From positions 1,201,339 through 1,265,338 of the forward strand of contig RHPI01003156.1 of the NCBI GenBank assembly GCA_009103225.1: DNA of 64,000 nt. Direction: 5' to 3'. Source of the stretch: Chlorokybus atmophyticus. Its lineage: Eukaryota > Streptophyta > Chlorokybophyceae > Chlorokybales > Chlorokybaceae. Below the pieces are notes generated by a model. It had not been told where the DNA came from and did no database searches. It saw only the letters and a program-made list of their open reading frames with translations. A program made the position numbers and the translations under genes. The stretch's first letter is position 1, and the number at the start of each line of letters is the position of its first letter. This document shows, in pieces, positions 1 to 14,427 of this stretch.

Positions 1-665
1 CAGATATCTGCATAGTACACACGTCACAAGTGTGGCTGGGTAGAAAGAAGCGGCACATGCGATGCGTTGCATGACTCTATATGCTTTAATGCAATTTGCT
101 TGTTGAGATGAAGCTTCCACTACAAGTTATTTGTGGCAATTGTAAAAACCATGCTTTTGCCACATTTAGCAAGTTGATTGCTTACTATGAGGTTATTGCC
201 ACTGCATGGCGAGTAGCTACACAATGAACGGCCACTTCAACGCACATTGCCACATCGGCATGCGCACCAAACCCTTAGCAAACAACCCTGCTTATAACGC
301 AATTCACTACCGGTATTCAAGCCAAGTTTTTTTATATTTCGGCTTGAAACTCACAAGCAAACATGCCTCAGCGCGCAAATGTGATCTACCAGTGTGCCAT
401 CTGGCAATAATTCTTGCAGCGGCCTCTCCGTTAGAGCGCCGCCACCCGCGCTCCGACCTGCAGACTGCCGGGCAAAACTGCAAAGCGTGGCGTCAGGCGA
501 GCCCCGACGAAGTGCTTGCTTTGCTCCGTGGGCGCGCGCCTGTATCGTGGCTTTGAGCATGCCACTCTCAAACGGTTGCATTTGCAGCGTCGCACTGCTG
601 ACATAAGCTAGCTCATCGAAAGAGTTTGTAGCAGACCGCCAACTCGCTGTTCTGACCGTAAATCT
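1..665. other. Gene-free left edge of the window
   Basis: No open reading frame here shows recognisable composition or splice-consistent continuation. The short frames on both strands around 350-600 are mutually overlapping and unlike any family I know. The stretch is upstream of the spondin gene and may contain its distal promoter. Confidence 0.5.
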
Positions 666-701
666 GAGTGTATCGCACCATCGGTTTGGTGCGATACACT
701 C
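666..701. repeat. Perfect 15-bp inverted repeat (hairpin), 6-nt loop
   Basis: GAGTGTATCGCACCA at 666-680 is followed by the six bases TCGGTT and then by its exact reverse complement at 687-701. It lies about 285 bp upstream of the spondin-gene start codon. The function is unknown: it could be a regulatory cruciform, a stem in a 5' transcript leader, or a mobile-element footprint. Confidence 0.85.
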
Positions 702-986
702 GCGTCTCTATCCCGCCCTGCAGCAGCCGTACGGCGTGCGCATGAACAATAGTACAACGCCGTACACTTTACTACGAATGTATTGCCTTTCAATTCCCGT
801 TGTACAAGTTGTTCTATGCAGAGCATTGTCGGAGCCTGTAAACGTTGCCACGACGTTACTGAGACATTGCGGCGGAGTGCATGCTCGTACAAGATTTGTA
901 CCAAACACGTACGACTACTGTACGGCCTGGGAGTATTCCCGCCGCCAACTTCACATTGCTGGCCAGTTTTGCGCTATTCTGCAAAC

Positions 987-2676
<1,690 letters not shown>

Positions 2677-3482
2677 AGTGGTGCTGTTGGTTACTCTTTC
2701 GTTTCCCACTTAGGACCTTCAAGAGAAGCAAAGCTCTCACCTGTAGTGAGAGGTTGTTAGAGCCATACTGCTCTTGATGCCCGCATCCCTGCCTTTTGTG
2801 ATTCCATTCTGTTTGGCCTTTTCATGCCAGTGTGTGCTGTGGTGTTGCTCTGAAATCCCTGAACTACGTGTATGTCGTAAGATGTGAAGAGTCAGCAATG
2901 TTTGTGCTTTGAGCACATTCGCGAATACCTTTGTCGGCTGATATTTACATATAACATGTGCATGCTTGTGTGAGCTCGCGTGTGCTTGTACTTGTGTGCT
3001 TGAGTGCGGACTTGCATCAGCAATACTTGGTCAGCGTCCGAATATCGATGGCCTGCAGCCGCTGTACAGTCAGCCGCGTGATCTCACCACAGACGGCACC
3101 AGAGCCCTTACAAGCTGGCGGCAGCCGCCATAGCCTCCATTTGCAAAGCGCATGGCACAGCACACCTCGCCCTTCCCCACCCCCTTCGCCCTTTCAAAGG
3201 GTGAAGGGCGTGTGGCCCTTGCCGTTGTCGTTGTCTTGCTTGCCTGCACGGCTGGTACGGCAGCCACAACCTGGGTCTGGTTATCCATGGTGCGGGACCT
3301 ATAACTGAAATTTAACCATCCAACCTATTGCAGCAGGTCTGCCTACTTGCCTATGCTACTTTGCTCTCTTGCCTTTCCCGCCTTCACCTCGCCACATAGG
3401 TAGTCTTTGCACCTGCCCCGTCCTTAATTAAAATGCAAGTGACTGCGACCTTAGTGCATCCAAGCCGGCCCGCGACAGAAAG
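2677..3482. other. Intergenic; 3' flank of the spondin gene
   Basis: This holds the presumed 3' UTR of the spondin gene and then anonymous sequence. At 3167-3215 there is an imperfect purine/pyrimidine palindrome (CCTTCGCCCTTTCAAAGGG followed by TGAAGGGCG). No coding sequence recognised. Confidence 0.5.
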
Positions 3483-3870
3483 CTGTTGGTGGACGTTATG
3501 GTCACGGCGTGTGAGGATCGAGCTGGCGGCCTTGCGAGCAGCGGAAGCGGCGAAGCGGCATAACTATGGTGACCACTCGCCAAGAGACACCTTCTACCCG
3601 CTGGTGATGGACACAGAGGACGCTGGCAGAGGACTTCCAGCACGTGCTGCGTTTACATGCGCGCCACATCGTCACGGTGCGCTGGGCGGACCCACGGCAT
3701 CTAGAGGGCTTCATCCGCTTGCCATTAGCGTGTGACATGCGCCTTGCAGCAGGTGCAGGCAATACCGATCTTGGAGCGAGGAGCTGCGGCGGTGGCCGCG
3801 GTGCCGAGATGGGGTCCAGTGCCATCTGAGCCCGGGCTCAAGGCCCTTCGTCTACTGAGGCAGACACAGC
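3483..3870 (+). pseudogene. LINE-type retrotransposon relic (C-terminal end of reverse-transcriptase ORF)
   Basis: Broken frames read LLVDVMVTA, then AAKRHNYGDHSPRDTFYPL, then TCALQQVQAIPILERGAA and VAAVPRWGPV. They occur in the same order as in the minus-strand copy at 31,690-32,061 (DVTITA, AKRREYHDHPATDTFHPL, ACALQRAQGLTVLERGAA, VAAVPGWGPV). The pattern hydrophobic-DV, then K-x-x-Y, then F-x-PL is what I know from the region after the RT domain in LINE ORF2 proteins of green algae and plants. At least two frameshifts separate the pieces, so this is dead. The upstream RT and endonuclease domains are absent, as expected for a 5'-truncated LINE insertion. Confidence 0.65.
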
Positions 3871-5445
3871 GCTTGCTAACGGGGTGTGCGGTAAGAGTTG
3901 TGTGTGGTTTGTGTGCAGTTGAGCATAGTGGCAGCACTGACAGCAAACGCTTGCATGTTAATGATAATGGAGGTTGTGATGCATGTCCTTGGTTGATTGC
4001 ATCAATACCACCGAAAAGCCTATTGGTAACATATATGTTACGTGCGTTAAATTGCATTGGACCTACTGAACATCCTATGTATAATTATTGCTTGCTTGCT
4101 TGTGTCTATGCTTGCTTACCACACGTGTCATGTGTTGCACAACCCCACTCAGAGTGCATGAAAAAATGCGATGGATTGTGCTTCGCGCAACTCTGTCGTC
4201 TAAGTTATATGTGCATGCGGTGTGTCTAGCGCAAATGATACTTGTGGAGCACCTTGTTTGTGTTGACACATGTTAGCAATAGCTTGCACTGGCGCTACAT
4301 CATGACTACGATACGTACATTAGACTATAATAGTCTACAGCTGAATTGTTTTTTGTGAGCAGATCGATGATGAGAAAGCATGCCCACTGTGTTACAACAT
4401 GCCATAAGTGTCTTTAATTTATGTACTTGCTATATAAAGCAGAATGGTGCACACAACATGCACGTCGTATCATGGCTTGGGGGCAGCTTCTGGCATTCTC
4501 GTGTGCCGGCTATGTTCTTGAGCTGTGCTGTGCGATAATGCACGAGTTGGCATACGTGTGAATCCTTGAGGGGAGCAGCTGGTCTGCCCTCATGCAATTT
4601 GAGGCTGCTTCGGCTTTTGAAACAGCTTGTATTTGCTCATGTCATGCATAACAAAAAATTTACTGACGTGCACTAGTCAGACTGCCGACACAGGTCTCAA
4701 GTTGGCAGTGGTAGGGCCGCTCTCTCTCATTACTAGTACAGCAACATCGTCACACATAGCTACGTACTGTCATCCATGCCTATTACATCGTCACACCAAG
4801 CTACGCACTGTCATCTCTGCCTATCACTGCACAAGGGCCGCTACAGTGGTGTAGCTGCTGCCGGTGCGATACGTGTTGTAACGCCGTGGCGGTGGCACGG
4901 GGCAGGGCCTAGAGCACAGCACAGCATAGCACTTTGTTATCCTACCAACGCCCAATGTGAGGCGTAACTGGCTGCTTTGTAACCCGGATGATTGGTTGGT
5001 TGAGCCATTACTGCATTACTGCTGCCAACTGCCCCATTGCATAGCACATTACATAACATCACTTGAAGAAGCGAGTAAATGACCCAAGTGTAATGTTAAT
5101 TGCCTACACTCGTTGTGCCTGCTCGGCTTGCCCTCCTATGCAACTCTACCTGTGCTCGCATGTCTGTCACGAAAGTTCAAAAAGCTCATTAAACATGCCA
5201 AGCAAAGAGAAGCTTGTCAACTGGCATGAGCGCCCAACGTGCATTTGAGAACGTTACGCCTTACAGCTGGTCTGCCGAGCTAGCGCAACTGTGCATGATT
5301 GAATGCCATATTCATCGGTAAAGTCAACACATCCATACGGCAGACCTGTCTACTACGCATCCGGACAGATGTGCGCATCCCCATGCACCAATGAGATGAG
5401 CATCTCTCATATCAGCCAGCAAATCGCCGACTGAACAGTTTGCAT
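3871..5445. other. Intergenic, no gene seen
   Basis: Short frames only, rich in Cys/Leu/Met because of TGCATG-type composition. The words GTGTGAATCCTTGA and a downstream TTTGCTCATGTCATGCATA near 4555-4650 resemble the last 70 bp of the window, but the similarity is short. Confidence 0.5.
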
Positions 5446-7923
<2,478 letters not shown>

Positions 7924-8363
7924 GCTTGATGATCTAATGCTTGCCAGCAGCACGCAACACCCGAGATATAACAGCCAAAGACGAAAACAACCCTCGCCAC
8001 CGATGACACAGCCGTCGCCGCCGCCGCCGCCGCCAGCAACGCCCTCAGCGCCAACAACCGCAGGTTGGATGTAGTGATGGGTCCGCTCGTGACTGAATCG
8101 TGACTGAAACCCTAATTCACCCTCGATATACGAAAGCAATGCCACGAAAGTGCTTTATTAGTTCAAAGCGCTTCAATGCCATTGAATTCAATCAATGGTG
8201 CTTTGCACTTTTTCCAAAGCAGGACAATTTCGCTCATAGCTGCGGCCGTGTCTGTGTCTGTGTGCGGGTTGTTGGCGTAGGCGGCGGGATAGGCGGCGTC
8301 AGCGTCCGGTTGTTAGCCACCTGGTCTGAGGGTTGTGTGTTGGGGAGTGGTGCGGCGGTTGCG
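7924..8363. promoter_or_regulatory. Putative bidirectional promoter region, RPT1 / OASTL
   Basis: The start codons of two divergent genes are 440 bp apart, so both promoters and both 5' UTRs must lie here. A CCGCCG run sits at 8010-8035 and a TGTGTCTGTGTCTG-like run at 8248-8262. I see no convincing TATA box. Confidence 0.5.
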
Positions 8364-10323
8364 ATGGCGGCGTCAGGGACTCTCGCTTCTCCTGCGCTTG
8401 CTGCGCCTGCGGCGGTTGCAGCAGCGGCAGTCAAGCCGTCGGCGCTGAGGTCCTCCTCTTTGTTGTCGTCGTCATCGTCTTTGTCGTCATCTGGTTTGTG
8501 CTTCCGTTCCGCCGCAATGCCGCTCGCTGCCGTGCGCTGCAGGAGGAGAAGCCTTGCGGTGCGGGCTGAAGCGGTGGCCACGGAGAAGGTGAGGGAGCGC
8601 GGTTTTGTTCTTTTTTCTACGCTGTTGAGGTTAGGGTTAGATTTTCTTGTTGCTCTCATATTTCTGCTGCAACTGCATGCTTGTGACGCATGCCTGCCCG
8701 TCTAACGCACTTGACAGCTAGCGATGTATTTCATGTTCAAGTTTTACGCTGGTAGAGTGAGCATGCCGTCAGTCATCTGTGCGTAGTACTGACTCTATGC
8801 ATGCGCGGGGATGTTCGCACAGAGTGACTGGGAACATGCCACCATGCACAACTACTGTGACGCTCAACTCTTGTTGGCGCTTGTTGCTGTGACTAGCCTT
8901 TAATACTTGTGTGCACACCAAACGTAGTGATGCTTGTCCATCGCGTGTTTGCCATGCGAAACTTTAGTCCATCAGCATGCCAAGCTCACTGGTAATGATT
9001 GCATGACCGTCCCATGCGTTTGCAGGCTACCAGCGAGCAGGGTCAGCAGCTGCTCAACATTGCGGATAACGTGACGGAGCTGATTGGCAAGACGCCCATG
9101 GTCTACCTTAACCGCGTGACGGAGGGTTGCGTGGCGCACATCGCCGCGAAGCTGGAGATCATGGAGCCGTGCTGCAGCGTGAAGGACCGCATTGGCAACT
9201 CCATGATTCTCGATGCCGAGGAGAAGGGTATGATAACACCCGGCAAGACCACGCTTGTCGAGCCCACGAGCGGAAACACCGGTATTGGCCTCGCCTTCAT
9301 TGCCGCTGCAAAGGGCTACAAGCTCGTACTCACCATGCCGGCGTCGATGAGTCTTGAGCGCCGCATCCTGCTGCGCGCTTTCGGCGCCGAGCTCGTGCTC
9401 ACCGACCCCGCCAAAGGCATGAAGGGCGCTATTAAGAAGGCCGAGGAGATCGCCGCGACCATCCAGGACTCTTACATCCTGCAGCAGTTTCAGAACCCTG
9501 CAAACCCCGCCGTTCACAGACAAACCACCGGCCCTGAGATTTGGGAGGACACTGCGGGTCTTGTTGATGTCTTGGTCTGCGGCATTGGCACGGGTGGGAC
9601 AGTCACCGGCGCTGGCTCCTACCTCAAGGAGCAGAACCCCAACTTGCATGTGAGCTGTCAACCTTCTCTTTGCATTACGAGGCAACATGGTGCCTGTTGT
9701 GTGCTTGTCTTGATTGGTGTAGATCAAATATGTTGGTTGTCTTGCAGATTGTTGGCGTGGAGCCAACAGAGAGCCCAGTGCTGTCGGGCGGCAAGCCCGG
9801 ACCTCACAAGATTCAAGGCATCGGTGCGGGCTTCATCCCGGGCATCCTTGATGTGGGTCTTCTAGATGAAATCATTCAAGTGTCCAGCGATGATTCGATT
9901 GCCATGGCGCGCGATCTTGCGTTGAAGGAGGGACTGCTGGTGCGTGCATTGCATTTGGCTCATCCTTATGCACACATTGAGGCACTACCGTACGCATACC
10001 ACACATGGTCTTGCCAGTGATTACCTGATTACGTGCTCGCCTTCAGGTTGGCATTTCTTCCGGTGCTGCAGTCCAAGCCGCCCTTCAGGTTGCCAAGCGC
10101 CCAGAGTTCCGTGGCAAGCTCATCGCGGTATGCACATATGCCATTAACCTTCATATTGGTTACAACTTACTACTCTATGTTCACCGGTTCCGGGTTGTCT
10201 CATGTGCGTGTGCATTGGCAGGTGGTGTTGCCCAGCTTTGGGGAGCGATATCTGACATCAGTGTTGTTTCAAGCCATCCGAGAAGAAGCAGAGAAAATGA
10301 CGCCTGTGCCGGTAGACATATAA
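8364..10323 (+). CDS. OASTL: Chloroplast O-acetylserine (thiol) lyase / cysteine synthase
   Basis: Five exons (8364-8588, 9026-9649, 9748-9939, 10047-10127, 10222-10323) join in frame to 407 residues. The product condenses O-acetylserine with sulfide to cysteine using PLP. Exon 1 is an Ala/Ser/Arg-rich presequence of about 75 residues with no acidic residues before its end, typical of a chloroplast transit peptide. The mature enzyme starts with [19 protein letters not shown]. The PLP lysine lies in [11 protein letters not shown], the substrate loop is [10 protein letters not shown], the phosphate-binding loop is [12 protein letters not shown], and the serine that binds the PLP ring nitrogen is in [18 protein letters not shown] is the conserved C-terminal block. 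Most plant enzymes have PCSSVKDR where this has PCCSVKDR, a small oddity. A TGTAA-type polyadenylation signal occurs near 10,367. Confidence 0.96.
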
Positions 10324-13034
10324 GTACAGATTGTGCTCCTGAGGCAAAGCTAGTACTGGTGTTGTGCTGTAATCCCCCAAACCATCAAACCACAGGTCTA
10401 TGTGCATCAATCGGATGGCTATACCATGGCTGTGTATAGACCACCTTGTCATTCGTATATGCATGTGCTATGGGAACATCACGGAGAGGTTGTGCGGGTG
10501 CGACAGTCGTAACCATTTTTGTCACCATGTCAACAATGTTGTGCCAATGGTTGTCAACATAATTGTGAGTGTCTAAAAGATAGTATGCTAGATTAGTAGC
10601 ATGCATGGTAGATTAGTAGCATGTGCGTGTGTACACCCATCACACATATGTGAAGTGTATATAAAGGGTAAGCTATTATGAGTGCACGCAAGGTATCACA
10701 CCCACAACAACGGCGTGAAGCATGCAACGCAAGCAACACACCATACAGTCTAGCACTTATATTCACTTGTGCGCGCGCGTGCCGATTGTGATACAATATT
10801 ATCAGTGCAAGTAATATAATCACAATCTGTTCATCATACAGTTGCAAATGTACAGAGTAATTCTGTACAGCTAGATACTTGCATGCGCTTGTTCTCGTGC
10901 TGATGCTTGCGCTGGGTTGCCTCTTGCGTCTGTCATACTTGGTTGCGTACTATCATACTATCATACTATCATACAATCCATAATAAGCTGGCCAATATGA
11001 TAGATGCACCACATGCATGTATCATGATCACTTGCATTGTCCGTACACATGCAGCCACACCGCGCAGGGAGTCCGTGCCTGCCGTGCATGCGTACTAACC
11101 GCAATCCCAAGACCGCAGTCGACTGCACGATAGCGGGTGGGCGGAGGTGGTGGCGGGGATGTGGGCGGAGGAGGAGGGGGAGTCCGGTTGGGGTCTGCTG
11201 CTGCTGGCATCGCTGCAAGGATGGAAGCACTAACCAGCGGCCGTGGTGTAGGTGACTTGATGCTTGCAGGCTGGTCTAACGGGGATCGGGGCAGTAGTGA
11301 AGCTTGGTAGTGAGCTAGTTGCTGACTGTGTGTAGCCCGGTGGTTAATAACCTTGGTAGTGAATATTGCCGTGTGCATTGCGTTTTTTGCATGTGTGCTG
11401 TGGATTGCATGTGTCAGCACAGTCACATGCATCACATTGCATATTTTCTACACACGCACGCACACACGCATGCATGCATGCATACGTCAATTTGCACAAC
11501 ATGCGCACACAAACAAGTTACACAACAATAGCTAGCAACAAACAGCAAGCGCACAGCAAGAAGGCAGTCAACAGCCAGCAATATAAGAGGAGCAAACTAG
11601 CAAATTGTTACCTACCCCCGGGGCTCTATGCTATGGCTAGTGCTCTATGTGTGTGCAGTGCGAAGGGCAAGCAGCTGCGAGGGCGTAGTGGACCGACATG
11701 TGGAGGAGCGAGGGAGGGAGGATGCATGTGCTCGTTTCAGCCTATCATCTTTTGTACGCACTCACAAACGCACACACACTGCAGACGTACCTAGTGCATG
11801 CAGGCAGAGACAAGGGCTGTTTTACGTGTGGACAATGAATTACATGCAAGGCGTGGTCAGGCAAGGCGAAACAGGCAAGCATAGCAGTTTTGACTATAAT
11901 CGACCGATTTTACAACAATGTCAATAATGTTAATGACGTCAATAATGTTAATAATGTTGACGTAATTAACTTTATTCACAATAATGTCAGTAATGTCAAC
12001 AATGAAATATCACATAAAGCACATTTATTGCTTAATTAATCATGCTTCAGCAATTCGTGACTAAATGCTCAAGTTGATGTAAATCGAAAACACGGCTATA
12101 TAAGGATGGCCACTAGCCTTCAACACGGAGTTGATGTTGCAATTAATTATGTGTCAGCGTTGGACAAATTTATAACAGTTTAACATATGTGTCCAATAAC
12201 ACTATACTTGAAACTTGTATTTTTGTGTTGATAATACATTTTGCATATGTTATTTGGGATATGCACATGGTGCAATGCAGTGTTGCAAGTCCATGTGCAT
12301 GTCATTGGACAATGACATTGTGGTACTTGGCTTTTTGCATGCCGTGTCCCAACTTGGGGCAAGAAGGCGGCTAGGGTGTCCTTGCCGCGGACTCATCAAC
12401 AGCGCCAGTCCACGTCAGCGCCTACTCGTCCACTGACAAGACTGTGCTTGCCAGAGGAACGGCTGGCTCAGCATCCTGGCGGCTGCGTCACTGGGCAGAG
12501 ACAAAGACTTGCGTGAACATTTCGTCGTGCATTGTGGTGAATAGCATGTGCATGAAGCAGGCTGTATAAAGAGACGTTGTCCTGTTAGCAGCCGCCGCGG
12601 TGCATGCGAGGCTAAGCTGTGGCTCTGTAGTGATGGCCCGTTGATGGTGGCACAGGCAAGTAGCAGGGGAGGATTGGACACAGACTGCGACGCCTTGTGG
12701 CTGCCCAGCTGCGTCACAAGGCGTGGCCTAATCTGACGTGACTGCGTCATTTGGCCTGGGCGCGGCCTGGTCTTGGCTGGGGTTTGCTCTCTCCTCCTGC
12801 TGGCTCGTTGGGGGGGCGCCTTGGTGTAGTCTGGTGACTTCTACCACATTGAGCTGACCCTTGGGCTGATCTACCTAGCTCAGAGAGCGGACCAGGCTAC
12901 CAGGCCAAGCCAAGGAGTTGCCTGTGTTCGCTGCTGAGGGACGGAAGCAGCTCTTGTGAAGTCACCTAGCAAGCGAGCAAACGAGAAGACAAGTAGCTAA
13001 CCAGAAGGTGGAAAACGGACGAGAGGGAAAGCGA
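10324..13034. other. Intergenic, low-complexity and AT-rich patches, no gene seen
   Basis: The first kilobase is AT-rich with CATG-type words. At 10,948-10,975 there is a short 9-bp tandem (TACTATCATAC words). At about 11,910-12,005 an AATGTC/AATGTT degenerate tandem occurs. 11,140-11,190 is GGCGGA-rich. Frames here are short, overlap on both strands and show no family resemblance. Confidence 0.5.
11908..12005. repeat. Degenerate AATGTC/AATAATGTT tandem array
   Basis: Roughly eight imperfect copies of AATGTCAATAATGTT-like words occur in about 95 bp, including GACGTC palindromes. There is no coding potential. It could be a decayed minisatellite. Confidence 0.5.
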
Positions 13035-13961
13035 ATGGCCAATATGCCGCTGGAGATATCCGTGATGCAGTCGTACTGCGTAAAGAAAGCGCAGAAGCTG
13101 TGGCTGCGGCGCAGAGGAGGAGGAGGAGGAGGAGGGGTTGGTCCGGACCAAGGGCAATACCGCCGCCTGCGAGAAAATCCTGCCACCCAAGACAAGGGTG
13201 AGTAACGAGCTGTTTTGGTTCGGCCAGCTATTGAGACAACCCTTGCACCTGCATGGGCGTCCACCCACACACACGCACACGTGCGTGCGTACATGCCAAT
13301 GTAAATGCCAGAGAGCATGGGTGCGCACATGCACATACACACACACGTTTTGACATGCTCACTGCCACATGTTGATGCCTGCGCAGAGCATGTGCACGCA
13401 TGCAGTCACACACAGCAAACTCCCAGCACGGTCGCATACACGCACATTTGTGTAATTATGAGTGCGCATGCATTCAAACGCACAGGACTGAGGGCGTACA
13501 AATGCTGACACATGCACGACCACGCAATTACAGGGGTGAAGAAGCCGGACGTGAAGTACATACTAGTGGATGGGCAGCTTGTCCTTGAAGAAAGCGGCGC
13601 ATCACAACCAAGCTGCATGCCAATCCTGCCACGGCGGCGAAGAAAAAAGGCTCAACAACAACAGCTGGCAGCATTGCCTCCATTGCGCGCGAACATTACA
13701 GCAGTGTCGGGTGCGGCAGCAGATGCACAACATTCCATCACACAACACAACAAGAAGACAAAAATGAAGTACAAGCTGTGGCCCAAATTTCTCGTGCGCG
13801 TATATGCAGCATACTGTGGAATGCTGTCGAAACCAACTTTCGGCATCAGCGCCCCTGTTGGCAAAAAGGCGCTTGAGTGCGCCAATGAAGTCAAGAGGAC
13901 ATACGTCGTCCCCGAAAAGTTTGTGTGGCCCACTCAGGTGGTGTTCTCTGCTGCAGCATAG
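13035..13961 (+). CDS. Unrecognised small protein, two-exon model
   Basis: I do not recognise this family. Exon 1 starts at ATG 13035 (MANMPLEISVMQSYC) and ends at a good donor after about 13,195 (AAGG|GTGAGT). Exon 2 begins after the acceptor ATTACAG near 13,532 and reads VKKPDVKYILVDGQLVLEE in frame, stopping at 13,959-13,961. The product would be about 200 residues. Visible features are a poly-glycine run encoded by GGAGGAGG repeats, a basic RRRRKKAQQQQ patch and a basic middle section (KKTKMKYKLWPKFLVRVYAA). There is no signal peptide or membrane span. It lies between the two cysteine-synthase genes. Splice signals and phase agree, but without a homologue the model could be wrong or the locus could be noncoding. 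Confidence 0.4.
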
Positions 13962-14427
13962 TTGGGTGGGATTTGGGGCGCAGTTCTGAGGGGACGCAGC
14001 ATTGGGGGTGAAGCGTGCACATCGGTGGGGTTAACTGTACGAAGTGAGCAATAACGCGCAACACACTTGTCAGTCTACAGTGCCGTTTGCATTATGCTTT
14101 GGGGCGTGTCCTGTTTGCAACGTGGTTTGGCAGTGGTTGTCTGTACTATGGAGTGCATAGTGTAGTGGATCTTTGGAAAACTATGCTAGTAATAGGTGGT
14201 TGTTACTCTAGCTACTTCCTGCTCAGGCTTGTAACAAGGTGTGCTTTGTCATTCCAAGTGTGATGCACAATGCTCGACTTCAAGCATACCAAGTAGCTTG
14301 CCAGCATGCTCTCGATATACTCAACGCAAATGCTGGCACTGAGCTTTGTCTTGGCATCTAATTGCTGAAAGGAAATGTACAGTGCATCAATAGTTGCATC
14401 ACAACTGAAACCAACCAATGTGTCGCT

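Noticed and set aside
8627-8642. GGTTAGGGTTAG resembling telomeric repeat
   Set aside because: Only two units, located inside an OASTL intron; no array.
11366-11930. Overlapping His/Cys/Thr-rich frames
   Set aside because: Composition of CA/TG-rich DNA with no splice-consistent extension or homology.
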